Shown here one piece after another: positions 1 to 6,472 of a DNA stretch of 12,306 nucleotides. Position 1 is the stretch's first letter, and the number at the start of each line of letters is the position of its first letter. The DNA is from Actinomycetota bacterium (GTDB lineage: Bacteria > Actinomycetota > Actinomycetes > Streptosporangiales > Streptosporangiaceae): the NCBI GenBank assembly GCA_003168295.1, contig PMST01000615.1:8231-20536 (forward strand), given 5' to 3'. Position numbers and translations under genes: made by a program. The notes below the pieces were generated by a model, which saw only the letters and a list, made by a program, of their open reading frames with translations, had not been told where the DNA came from and made no database searches.

Positions 1-960
1 GGCGGCCAGATCAAGCTGAACCGCCAGCGAGCCGAGTTCGCCATCGACGAGGAGTTCGGCGACCACCTGGATCTGGAGCCCGTCGAGGTCGCCCGGCTGA
101 TCAAGGCCGAGGTGGACGAGCAGATGGCCAACGGGCTGGCCAAGGAACTCCGGATCCGCGGTTACCTCCCGGCCGAGTTCACCATGCTGGCCTACGGCGG
201 CAACGGCCCGCTGCACTGCTGCGGGATCGCCGCCCACCTCGGCATGAACAAGATCCTCGCGCCGCCGTACAGCTCGGTGTTCTCCGCTCTCGGCGCCGGC
301 AACATGCCGCAGCTGCACATCCACGAGCGCTCGGTCCCTCTGGTCCTGTTCGACGCCACCAGCCAGGCGATATTCACCGACTTCGGGCGCTTCAACGCGA
401 TCGCGGCCGAGCTCGAAGCCAAGGGCCGCGCCGACCTGCAGCGGCAGGGGCTGCCGGCCGACGCGGTCCGGCACCGGCTCGAGCTGGACATGCGGTACGG
501 GAACCAGCTGGTGACGATGGCCGTCGTCGCCCGCAAGACCCGCCTGGATTCGGTCCGCGATGTCGTGGACCTGATGCGGTTGTTCTCCGACGACTACGGT
601 CGCCGGTTCGGCCAGGGCAGCCAGTCCCCGGAGGCCGGGATCCGGGTCACCGCGCTGCGGGTCGCGTCCTTCGTCCGGGGCGAGACGATCGAATTCGACG
701 CGACCCCGCCGGACGGCCCGGCCACGGCCGCCCGTCCGGCGGGGTCGCGGCACTGCTTCTTCCCCCGCACCGAAGGGCCGACGCAGACCGCCGTCTTCGA
801 CGAGACCGCGCTCGAGCCGGGGCTGACCGTACCCGGCCCGGCCGTCGTCACCACGCCCACCACCACGTACCTGGTCGAACCCGGCTGGCGGATCGAGACC
901 GGCGCGCACGGCGCCATCTGGTTCCTGGCGAACTCGCCAGAAAAGGAGGACCGGCGATGA
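1..960 (+). CDS. Acetone carboxylase beta-type / hydantoinase A family subunit, 3' end only
   Basis: The reading frame is open from base 1 to a TGA at 958-960, giving 319 residues of a family usually about 700 long, so only the C-terminal 45% is present; the ATG at 112 is internal. The HyuA signature LAYGGNGPLHCCGIA is followed by APPYSSVFSALGAG, both typical of the HyuA/hydantoinase-oxoprolinase family. The stretch QLHIHERSV and the pairing with the downstream alpha-type gene resemble acetone carboxylase AcxA more than 5-oxoprolinase. In that family this ATP-binding subunit phosphorylates the ketone and/or bicarbonate in the cytoplasm. Its stop overlaps the next start (ATGA), and an AGGAGGA ribosome site for the next gene lies inside its last codons, so the two are translationally coupled. 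Family membership is firm; the substrate (acetone, acetophenone or another carbonyl) is inference. Confidence 0.85.
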   Translation, partial: GGQIKLNRQRAEFAIDEEFGDHLDLEPVEVARLIKAEVDEQMANGLAKELRIRGYLPAEFTMLAYGGNGPLHCCGIAAHLGMNKILAPPYSSVFSALGAGNMPQLHIHERSVPLVLFDATSQAIFTDFGRFNAIAAELEAKGRADLQRQGLPADAVRHRLELDMRYGNQLVTMAVVARKTRLDSVRDVVDLMRLFSDDYGRRFGQGSQSPEAGIRVTALRVASFVRGETIEFDATPPDGPATAARPAGSRHCFFPRTEGPTQTAVFDETALEPGLTVPGPAVVTTPTTTYLVEPGWRIETGAHGAIWFLANSPEKEDRR

Positions 961-3245
961 CTGACGCCGACGCTGCCCAGTTCACCCCCGAGGATCAGGA
1001 ATTCCTCGACGCGTTCCTCGCCGAGACGACCCTGTTCCTGGGACCCGACCCGCAGATCATGAACGACCACCGGATGGCCCGCAGGACCGCGGAGGAGGAC
1101 CGGCTGCTGTCCGGCCCGATCGACCCGAACGACCTGGACCGGGTGCGCAAGCGGATCGTGGCCGGCCTGGACGAGGCGTTCGAGATGATGGAGCAGACCG
1201 GCGCCGCTCCCGGAGCGAAATGGGGCGACCTCACCAGCGCCGTCTACTCGGCGTCGGGCGACCTGATCCACATCAGCACCGGCGGGGTGCTGGCGTTCGC
1301 CTCGGTGCTGCACTATCCGGTGCGGTTCATCAACAAGTACTGGGTCGGCGACCCGAGCGTCGGGGTGCACGACGGCGACGCGTTCATCCACAACGACGCC
1401 CGCTACGGCAACATCCACAACACCGACCAGAGCATGATCCTGCCGGTGTTCTATGCGGGCGAGCTGATCGCCTGGGTCGCGACGATCATCCACGAGGGGG
1501 AGAACGGCGCCAAGGAGCCCGGCGGGATGCCGTCGAGCTCCGAGTCCGCCTACGACGACGGCATCCGGATGAGCCCGTTCAAGATCGTCGAGCGCGGCCG
1601 GATCCGGCGTGACCTGCTGACCTTCCTGCAGAACTCGGTGCGCGAGCCGAAGCTGCAGTACCAGGACCTGAAGGTCAAGCTCTACGCGGCGCAGCGGATC
1701 AAGGACCGGCTGGTCGCCCTGGTCGACGAGGTCGGCCGGGACGCGTTCATTTCCTCGCTGCGCAAGTCGCTTGAGGACATCGAGGCCGAGGCGCGGCGGC
1801 GTATCGCTGCGCTGCCAGACGGCACGTTCCGGGTGAATTTCTTTTCCGACTCGACACTGCGCGAGAACGTCCTGCTGAAGTACCCGTGCGCCATCACGGT
1901 GAAGGGCGACGAGCTGACCATCGACTGGCGAGGGGCCGCGCCGCAGTTCCTCAACCGTGCGTTCAACGCGACCCTCGGCACCGCCAAGTGCGGCCTGGGC
2001 CAGGCGGTCCTCGGGTTCTTCTGGCCGGATCTGCCCCGGGGGGTCAGCGTGATGAACCCGATGGAGGTGCTGACCGACGAGGGCAGCTGCGTCAACCCCG
2101 GCCTGGACGCGCCGCTGGGCCAGAGCCTGCAGGGAGCCTTCAAGACCTTCGGGGTGGTCCAGACGCTGTTCGCCAAGGTGCAGTATTCCTGCCCGGAGAA
2201 GTACGGATCGGTGATCGCGCCCTGGTTCAACCAGATCAACACGTTCCTGTTCGGCGGGGTCACCCAGCACGGCGAGTTCGTCGGCAACGTCTGCGCCGAC
2301 CTGAACGGCATGGGCGGCGGAGCCCGCGCGCACCGTGACGGCGAGCACTCGATGGCGCCGTTCTTCGCCGCCATGGCCGACCTCGGCGAGCAGGAGATCA
2401 TCGAGGACGACGTGCCGTTCATCCAGCTCATCTCCAAGAAGATCAAGCGCGACGCGCAGGGCTTCGGCAGGTACCGCGGCGGCATGGGCTACGAAATCGC
2501 GGTCGCGGCCCGGGGCACCCCGCTGTGGGGATTCGCCACGGTGTCCAGCGGCTCGAAGTTCCCGGCCATCCCCGGCCTGTTCGGCGGGTACGGATGCCCC
2601 GCCTACCCGCTGGCCAAGATCAAGGGCGTCAACGTCTTCGAGCAGATGAAGGAAGCGCCGCAGACCTGGTCGTTCGACTACGAGACGCTGATGAACTCCC
2701 GGCCGTTCCCCGGCGCCCGCTACTCCACCCACCACATGGGCATGGGCTTCGAGCTCGCCGACGAGGGCGAGCTGTACATGATCTGCCAGGGCACCGGCGG
2801 AGGCTACGGCGACGTACTCGAACGCGACCCGGAGGCGGTCATGGCCGACGTCGAGGCGGGCTACCTGTCCAGCGAGGCCGCTCGCGAGATCTACTTCGTC
2901 ATCCATGACCCCGCCACGCTGGCGGTGGACACCACCGGGACCGAAGCCGCCCGCGCCGCGGAACGCCAGGCCCGGCTGCGCAGGGGCACGCCCTACACCG
3001 AATTCGTCGAGGCCTGGGCGACCCCGGAACCGCCGGCGCACCTGCCCTACTACGGTTCATGGGGCGAAGACAACAGCATCATCCATGCCACCGCCTGGGC
3101 CACGCACGGGCCGGTGCGGGTGGCGGCGCCGGCGGACCAGCTCCCGCAGATCTTCCTGCCCGACCCCAACGTCGTCGCCCTGGCCGCGCAACAGGCCCGG
3201 ATCGCCGAGCTGGAGACGCGCCTGAGCGAGCTCGAGGGTTCATGA
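957..3245 (+). CDS. Acetone carboxylase alpha-type / hydantoinase B family subunit
   Basis: This 762-aa protein is a complete HyuB-family subunit, about the length of acetone carboxylase alpha (AcxB). The ATG at 957 has AGGAGGA at 944-950. The core motif IHNDARYGNIHNTDQ (residues 144-158) is followed by IIHEGENGA (177-185). H154, D157 and H179 have the same 3- and 22-residue spacing as the Mn ligands I recall for Xanthobacter AcxB (His150, Asp153, His175), so the metal site looks intact. In the known enzyme the alpha subunit carboxylates the enol phosphate made by beta. The last ~24 residues (LAAQQARIAELETRLSELEGS) look like a short coiled coil, perhaps for subunit contact. The gene lies between the beta-type gene and an unknown gene, with ATGA overlaps at both ends. 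The gamma subunit expected in an acxABC order is not found here. Specific substrate unproven. Confidence 0.87.
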   Translation: MTDADAAQFTPEDQEFLDAFLAETTLFLGPDPQIMNDHRMARRTAEEDRLLSGPIDPNDLDRVRKRIVAGLDEAFEMMEQTGAAPGAKWGDLTSAVYSASGDLIHISTGGVLAFASVLHYPVRFINKYWVGDPSVGVHDGDAFIHNDARYGNIHNTDQSMILPVFYAGELIAWVATIIHEGENGAKEPGGMPSSSESAYDDGIRMSPFKIVERGRIRRDLLTFLQNSVREPKLQYQDLKVKLYAAQRIKDRLVALVDEVGRDAFISSLRKSLEDIEAEARRRIAALPDGTFRVNFFSDSTLRENVLLKYPCAITVKGDELTIDWRGAAPQFLNRAFNATLGTAKCGLGQAVLGFFWPDLPRGVSVMNPMEVLTDEGSCVNPGLDAPLGQSLQGAFKTFGVVQTLFAKVQYSCPEKYGSVIAPWFNQINTFLFGGVTQHGEFVGNVCADLNGMGGGARAHRDGEHSMAPFFAAMADLGEQEIIEDDVPFIQLISKKIKRDAQGFGRYRGGMGYEIAVAARGTPLWGFATVSSGSKFPAIPGLFGGYGCPAYPLAKIKGVNVFEQMKEAPQTWSFDYETLMNSRPFPGARYSTHHMGMGFELADEGELYMICQGTGGGYGDVLERDPEAVMADVEAGYLSSEAAREIYFVIHDPATLAVDTTGTEAARAAERQARLRRGTPYTEFVEAWATPEPPAHLPYYGSWGEDNSIIHATAWATHGPVRVAAPADQLPQIFLPDPNVVALAAQQARIAELETRLSELEGS

Positions 3246-4108
3246 ACGGCCTCCTAGCCAGCCTGGACGCACCGCCGTCGGGACGCGCCCGTCCCGTCTG
3301 GTTCGACGCGGCGACCTACGGCCGGGCCCGGCTGCTCAGCGGCGGCGACGTGCCGTGGCCTTCGCCGGCCGAGCTGAGCTCGTTCTTCGCCAAGATCGGC
3401 GGAATGTTCCACTCCGACGCGATCCTGGTCGACGTCGCAGACATGCTCGCCCAGCGTGCCGCCGCCGACCAGCAGCTCCGCGCCGCGATGGCGGCACGCA
3501 GCCGACCTGGCTATGCGCTGCGGACGCTGCTTGCCGACGAGCAGGCCCGCGGCACCGCGGCCGAGGCGGTACGGGTGCTGGCCGCCACCAGCGGGCCCGT
3601 GCCGCTGGTGCTGAGCGTGCCCACGCCCGGCCGGTGGCTGGTGGCGGCCGCGCGGCAGGCTCAGCCGGGCGGCCCGGATCCGGAGCCCCCGGACGCGGGC
3701 CAGGCGGAGACCGCCGCCATCTACACTGCCGACTTCCTGCGGATCTTCGCCGGCACCGGCGTCGACGGACTGCTCCTCGACGAGGGCCGGGTCCCGGCCG
3801 GCCAGCTGATCGACCCCGAGGCCTACCGCCCAGTGCTCAACGTCGCCGGTCACTACGAGTGGCCGGTGCTCATCCGGACCGATGCCGCCGTGGCCTGGCC
3901 GCACGGTCCCGTTCCCGGTGTCGCCGTCTGGCTCGGCTCGGACCCGCCGGCCGGGCCGGACGAGCCATCCGGTCGCTGGGGCATGGTGGCAGGCCCGGAC
4001 TTCTGGGACGGCGCGACCCCGCCGGCGGAGGCCGGCCTGGTGCTCGCCCCCGTCCCGGCCGGGGCTGAGCCCGAAGCCGTCATGAAGCAGGTCCGAGCCC
4101 TGGCGTGA
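3242..4108 (+). CDS. Hypothetical UROD/MetE-like protein of the carboxylase operon
   Basis: This 288-aa protein has its ATG in the ATGA overlap with the alpha subunit stop. The frame runs open further upstream, but only within the preceding gene. I do not recognise a specific family. Features seen are FFAKIGGMFHSDA (48-60), a beta-strand-like LVLSVPTPGRWL (122-133), a helix AAIYTADFLRIFAGTGVDGLLLDE (158-181, read in parts) and a late GLVLAPVPAG (265-274). A vLSvPtPgrWL strand followed by a helix and a dGLLLDE strand resembles uroporphyrinogen decarboxylase/MetE-type TIM barrels. No Zn-binding Cys/His set of methionine synthase and no Cys cluster of acetone carboxylase gamma is visible; the protein has no cysteine. 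Strict coupling implies expression in proportion to the carboxylase, so a role in assembly, cofactor or substrate handling is possible. The fold call is tentative. Confidence 0.7.
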   Translation: MNGLLASLDAPPSGRARPVWFDAATYGRARLLSGGDVPWPSPAELSSFFAKIGGMFHSDAILVDVADMLAQRAAADQQLRAAMAARSRPGYALRTLLADEQARGTAAEAVRVLAATSGPVPLVLSVPTPGRWLVAAARQAQPGGPDPEPPDAGQAETAAIYTADFLRIFAGTGVDGLLLDEGRVPAGQLIDPEAYRPVLNVAGHYEWPVLIRTDAAVAWPHGPVPGVAVWLGSDPPAGPDEPSGRWGMVAGPDFWDGATPPAEAGLVLAPVPAGAEPEAVMKQVRALA

Positions 4109-4118
4109 CCGGTTCCAA

Positions 4119-4153
4119 GTACTATCCACGGCGCCGGTGGTGACGTACTATCC
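4119..4153 (+). repeat. Direct repeat GTACTATCC upstream of the regulator
   Basis: Two exact copies of GTACTATCC lie at 4119-4127 and 4145-4153, 26 bp start to start (about 2.5 helical turns). The second is the left half of a palindrome at the regulator start, so the first may be an extra half-site for the same protein. Each copy contains TACTAT, which fits the actinobacterial -10 pattern TAnnnT. The repeat is seen directly; the binding role is inference. Confidence 0.5.
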
Positions 4154-4165
4154 GTCGATGGATAG
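4146..4165 (+). promoter_or_regulatory. Candidate leaderless promoter and operator of the PucR-family gene
   Basis: CTATCCGTCGATGGATAG (4148-4165) is an 18-bp palindrome with 8 of 9 base pairs matching, which looks like a dimer-binding operator. It overlaps TACTAT (4146-4151), a good TAnnnT -10 hexamer, and the ATG at 4158. The -10 is 6 nt from that ATG, so transcription would begin at or next to the A of ATG, giving a leaderless mRNA. No Shine-Dalgarno sequence is seen before either possible start, which supports this. No clear -35 is visible. Autoregulation by the PucR-type protein is inference. Confidence 0.5.
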
Positions 4166-5453
4166 GTCGAGCCCGTCCGCGGCCGAGAGCGCCGCCGCGG
4201 TCTGCGCCGCGCTTGATCCGCGGGCCGCCGAGATGTCCGCGGACATTTACGGCCTGATCGTCCGGGAGATACCGCAGTTGCGTGGCGACGAACGCGTGCT
4301 GACGCTACTGGAATCCAGCGTCGCGGAAAACGTGACCACCGTGCTGCACGTCCTGCAGCACGGCATCGACTTGGAGAAGGTGCGGGCCCCGACAGCGGCA
4401 GAGGAATACGCCCGCCGGCTGGCGCAGCGCGGCATCCCCCTCGCCGCGCTGCTGCGCGCCTACCGCATCGGGTCAGCCCGGTTCGAGGACTGGTGCCTGC
4501 AGGAACTCGGACGGCAGACCGACAACGCCGCTATCGTCAGCGCCGCCGGGCTGCGTATCGCCCGGGTCCTGGCTTCCTACATCGACCAGGTGTCAGAAGA
4601 GCTCGTGTCCGCCTATGAATCGGAGAAGGAGAACTGGCTCAGGAACCAGAGCGCGGCCCGCGCGGCGCGCGTCCGCGCCCTGCTCAGAGGCGAGCAGGTG
4701 GACGTGAGCTCGTCCGAGGCCATGCTCGGCTACCGGCTCAGGCAGCACCACCTCGGCGTGGTGACCTGGATCACCGAGGCGTCCGGAGGCGGTGATGCGC
4801 TCGGCCGCCTGGAACATGTGACTGCTGAGGTAGCGGCCGAAGCCCACTGCGAAGGGCGGCCGATTTTCATCCCGCAGGACGAACTCTCCGCGTGGGCCTG
4901 GCTGCCCCTCGGCGCCCGGCACGATATCGCGTGGCCGGAGCTCGGCGTCAAGGGCACCGGCGCCGCCGACGGGATCCGGTTCGCTTTCGGTGAGCCCGCG
5001 CTGGGACTGCCGGGTTTCCGGCGCACCCATCAGCAGGCGCTGGGCGCCCAGGCGGTCGCGCTGGCTGCCGGACCGCCAGGGGCGTTCGTGACCAGCTTCG
5101 GCGGGGTCGCGCCGCTGGCCCTGATGTCAGGCTCGATCGAGTTGCTGCAGGCCTGGGTCACCGAGACGCTGGGGGCGCTGGCCGATGACGACGAGCACAA
5201 TGCCCGGCTGCGTGACACGCTGCGGGTTTTCCTGCAGGAGAACGGCAGCTACAAAACGACAGCCGAACGTCTCATCCTGCACAAGAACACGGTGCAGTAC
5301 CGGGTGCGCAAGGCCGAGGAGGCCCTGCGGCGTCCGATCGGGCCGGACCGCCTGCAGATCGAACTGGCCCTGCTCGCCACCCACCGGCTGGGCCGCACGG
5401 TGCTGCGGCCGGCCGGCGAGCCCGGCCCGGGCCTGCCCCGGCCCCAGGCGTAG
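4158..5453 (+). CDS. PucR/CdaR-family transcriptional regulator
   Basis: With the ATG at 4158 the product is 431 aa; a GTG at 4137 would add seven residues (MVTYYPS). I prefer 4158 because a -10 hexamer sits 6 nt upstream and no ribosome site supports the GTG. The C-terminus carries the PucR-type helix-turn-helix (LRDTLRVFLQENGSYKTTAERLILHKNTVQYRVRKAEE, read in parts, about residues 351-388), with the hallmark Asn-Gly...T-A..L-.-.H-.-NTV-YR pattern. The first ~150 residues are helical and resemble the RsbRD N-terminal-like domain often attached to PucR proteins; the middle (~190-320) fits the GGDEF-like CdaR domain. Such proteins sense small molecules and control nearby catabolic genes, so it probably regulates the carboxylase operon 50 bp upstream, itself, or the thioesterase gene. 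Effector unknown. Confidence 0.88.
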   Translation: MDRSSPSAAESAAAVCAALDPRAAEMSADIYGLIVREIPQLRGDERVLTLLESSVAENVTTVLHVLQHGIDLEKVRAPTAAEEYARRLAQRGIPLAALLRAYRIGSARFEDWCLQELGRQTDNAAIVSAAGLRIARVLASYIDQVSEELVSAYESEKENWLRNQSAARAARVRALLRGEQVDVSSSEAMLGYRLRQHHLGVVTWITEASGGGDALGRLEHVTAEVAAEAHCEGRPIFIPQDELSAWAWLPLGARHDIAWPELGVKGTGAADGIRFAFGEPALGLPGFRRTHQQALGAQAVALAAGPPGAFVTSFGGVAPLALMSGSIELLQAWVTETLGALADDDEHNARLRDTLRVFLQENGSYKTTAERLILHKNTVQYRVRKAEEALRRPIGPDRLQIELALLATHRLGRTVLRPAGEPGPGLPRPQA

Positions 5454-5467
5454 CGTCCGCGGCCCAA

Positions 5468-5484
5468 CCTAGCGAGCCGCTAGG
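5468..5484. repeat. Perfect inverted repeat before the thioesterase gene
   Basis: CCTAGCGAGCCGCTAGG has perfect 7-bp arms around a 3-nt centre, in the 39-bp gap between the regulator stop and the thioesterase start. Its right end overlaps the proposed -10 hexamer, so an operator is the simplest reading. A terminator for the regulator gene is less likely, because no T-run follows and the next promoter would be inside it. Confidence 0.5.
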
Positions 5485-5486
5485 CT
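5481..5486 (+). promoter_or_regulatory. Candidate -10 hexamer of a leaderless thioesterase transcript
   Basis: TAGGCT matches TAnnnT and ends 6 nt before the ATG at 5493, the usual geometry of actinobacterial leaderless genes. The only purine tract before the ATG is GGGG directly adjoining it, too close to work as a Shine-Dalgarno site. No -35 match is seen. Confidence 0.5.
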
Positions 5487-5492
5487 ACGGGG

Positions 5493-5909
5493 ATGGCGCT
5501 GGCACCGGGGTTGAGGTCAGTGGTGCGGATTGTCGTCGCAGGCACCGATACGGCGGTGGCGATGGGCAGCGGCGACGTACCCGTGCTTGCCACGCCGCGG
5601 CTGCTCGCGCTGGCCGAGGCGGCAGCGGCGGCGTCGGTCGGGCCCGCCCTGGAACCAGGCCAGACCTCGGTCGGCACGTCCGCTGTCCTGGAGCACAAGC
5701 GGCCCAGCCCGCTGGGGGCGGAGGTCGTGGTCGAGGCCGAGCTCACCGAGGTGGACGGACGGCGGCTAGTGTTCGGGTTCACGGCCTGGTACAAGCGGCT
5801 CCCGGGAGCACCAGATGACCACGACACGGTTGTCGGTGCAGGCACGCTGGAGCGGGTGATCGTGGACAGGGACCGCTTCGTCAGCCAAGCCGCTAGCTGG
5901 CCCGGCTAA
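5493..5909 (+). CDS. FlK-like hotdog-fold thioesterase
   Basis: This 138-aa protein has the size and pattern of FlK-type acyl-CoA thioesterases: ATPRLLALAEAAA (33-45) forms the start of the hotdog helix, then SVGTSAVLEHKRPSPLGAEV (59-78) and a late GAGTLERVIVDRDRF. T34, E42 and H68 have the same spacing (8 and 26 residues) as catalytic Thr42, Glu50 and His76 of Streptomyces cattleya FlK, so the active site looks complete. FlK hydrolyses fluoroacetyl-CoA; most family members have other or unknown acyl-CoA substrates, so fluoroacetate detoxification is not claimed. It sits 39 bp after the PucR-type regulator on the same strand, but has its own probable leaderless promoter and an inverted repeat. 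It may relieve a toxic or trapped acyl-CoA formed downstream of the carboxylase; that is inference. Confidence 0.8.
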   Translation: MALAPGLRSVVRIVVAGTDTAVAMGSGDVPVLATPRLLALAEAAAAASVGPALEPGQTSVGTSAVLEHKRPSPLGAEVVVEAELTEVDGRRLVFGFTAWYKRLPGAPDDHDTVVGAGTLERVIVDRDRFVSQAASWPG

Positions 5910-5955
5910 TCGCGGGTGAACCGGATCCGCAGGCCACGCGCCCTGACCGCTAACC

Positions 5956-6315
5956 TCATTGCTTCTTTTCTTTTCTCCCCGCGAACAGGTCGCGCCAGTC
6001 ATTCTCCGAGATGTGGACGCCGTACTTGCTGGCTGCTGCCCGGATCCGCTCCCAGGCTCGGTCCCGCTCCTCGTCGGTAACCCCTTCGACCTGGTCGAAC
6101 CGCGCAATCGCGTTCCGCACGCGCGCCGCATCGCTGAGAGGTTCCTTGCGTTCGGTGGGGAAGGCGAACTCCGCGTCAGCCAGGCGATCCTTTTCTGCGG
6201 TGCTTATGCCCTCCGAACTGCGCGGGATATCTTCTCCGTGAGCCCGCTCGCTCTGGACCTCACGAGCCTTCTCGATGTTGCGTCGTGCCGCCTCTTTTTG
6301 CTTTTCCGTTGACAT
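5956..6315 (-). CDS. DUF6582-like small charged protein
   Basis: The start at 6315 gives MSTEKQKEAARRNIEKAREV and 119 aa. It has a strong GGAGG 8 nt upstream, so the 22 codons further upstream that are also open are rejected. The N-terminal ~20 residues form a charged helix (KQKEAARRNIEKA). Residues ~46-105 contain FAFPTERKEPLSDAARVRNA, then IARFDQVEGVTDEERDRAW and KYGVHI, a pattern I associate with the DUF6582 family found in actinobacterial chromosomes and phages. It is highly charged, has no membrane segment, and its function is unknown. It lies 157 bp downstream of the baeRF2-like gene on the same strand and converges with the thioesterase gene, 46 bp apart; no clear terminator hairpin is visible between them. 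Confidence 0.75.
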   Translation of the reverse strand: MSTEKQKEAARRNIEKAREVQSERAHGEDIPRSSEGISTAEKDRLADAEFAFPTERKEPLSDAARVRNAIARFDQVEGVTDEERDRAWERIRAAASKYGVHISENDWRDLFAGRKEKKQ

Positions 6316-6379
6316 GGTAGGGACCTCCGTACGGGGTTGGATGCGCACTCTCACGCCGTGGGCGCCGCGCTTCCCGGAC

Positions 6380-6403
6380 ACCGACGATCCTAACTACGTC
6401 GGT
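6380..6403 (-). promoter_or_regulatory. Candidate promoter with flanking inverted repeat
   Basis: On the minus strand TAGGAT (6387-6392) fits a TAnnnT -10, about 70 nt before the DUF6582-like start. It lies within the 10-nt centre of a perfect inverted repeat, ACCGACG at 6380-6386 and CGTCGGT at 6397-6403, an arrangement that would let a bound repressor cover the -10. No convincing -35 is seen, so this is weak. Confidence 0.3.
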
Positions 6404-6472
6404 ACCGCTGCCGTCTGTTGCCCCGGCCCATGAACGTGCACGCCTGCAGGGTCCACAGGTGACGGCCGCCGC

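Noticed and set aside
112..960. ATG at 112 as the start of the first gene
   Set aside because: The frame continues in good coding sequence to base 1 and the family is much longer; the ATG is an internal methionine.
594..3041. An 815-codon open frame on the minus strand opposite the carboxylase genes
   Set aside because: It is the antisense image of a strongly coding high-GC gene; its translation is Arg/Val/Gly/His-rich without recognisable motifs, while the plus-strand frame is a clear HyuB-family protein.
4137..4157. GTG at 4137 as the regulator start
   Set aside because: It has no ribosome site, and the seven extra residues overlap the repeat/operator region; the ATG at 4158 has a well-placed -10. 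It remains possible.
6316..6381. N-terminal extension of the DUF6582-like protein to 141 aa
   Set aside because: GGAGG sits 8 nt before the ATG at 6315, and the extension lacks any such site and reads as noncoding.
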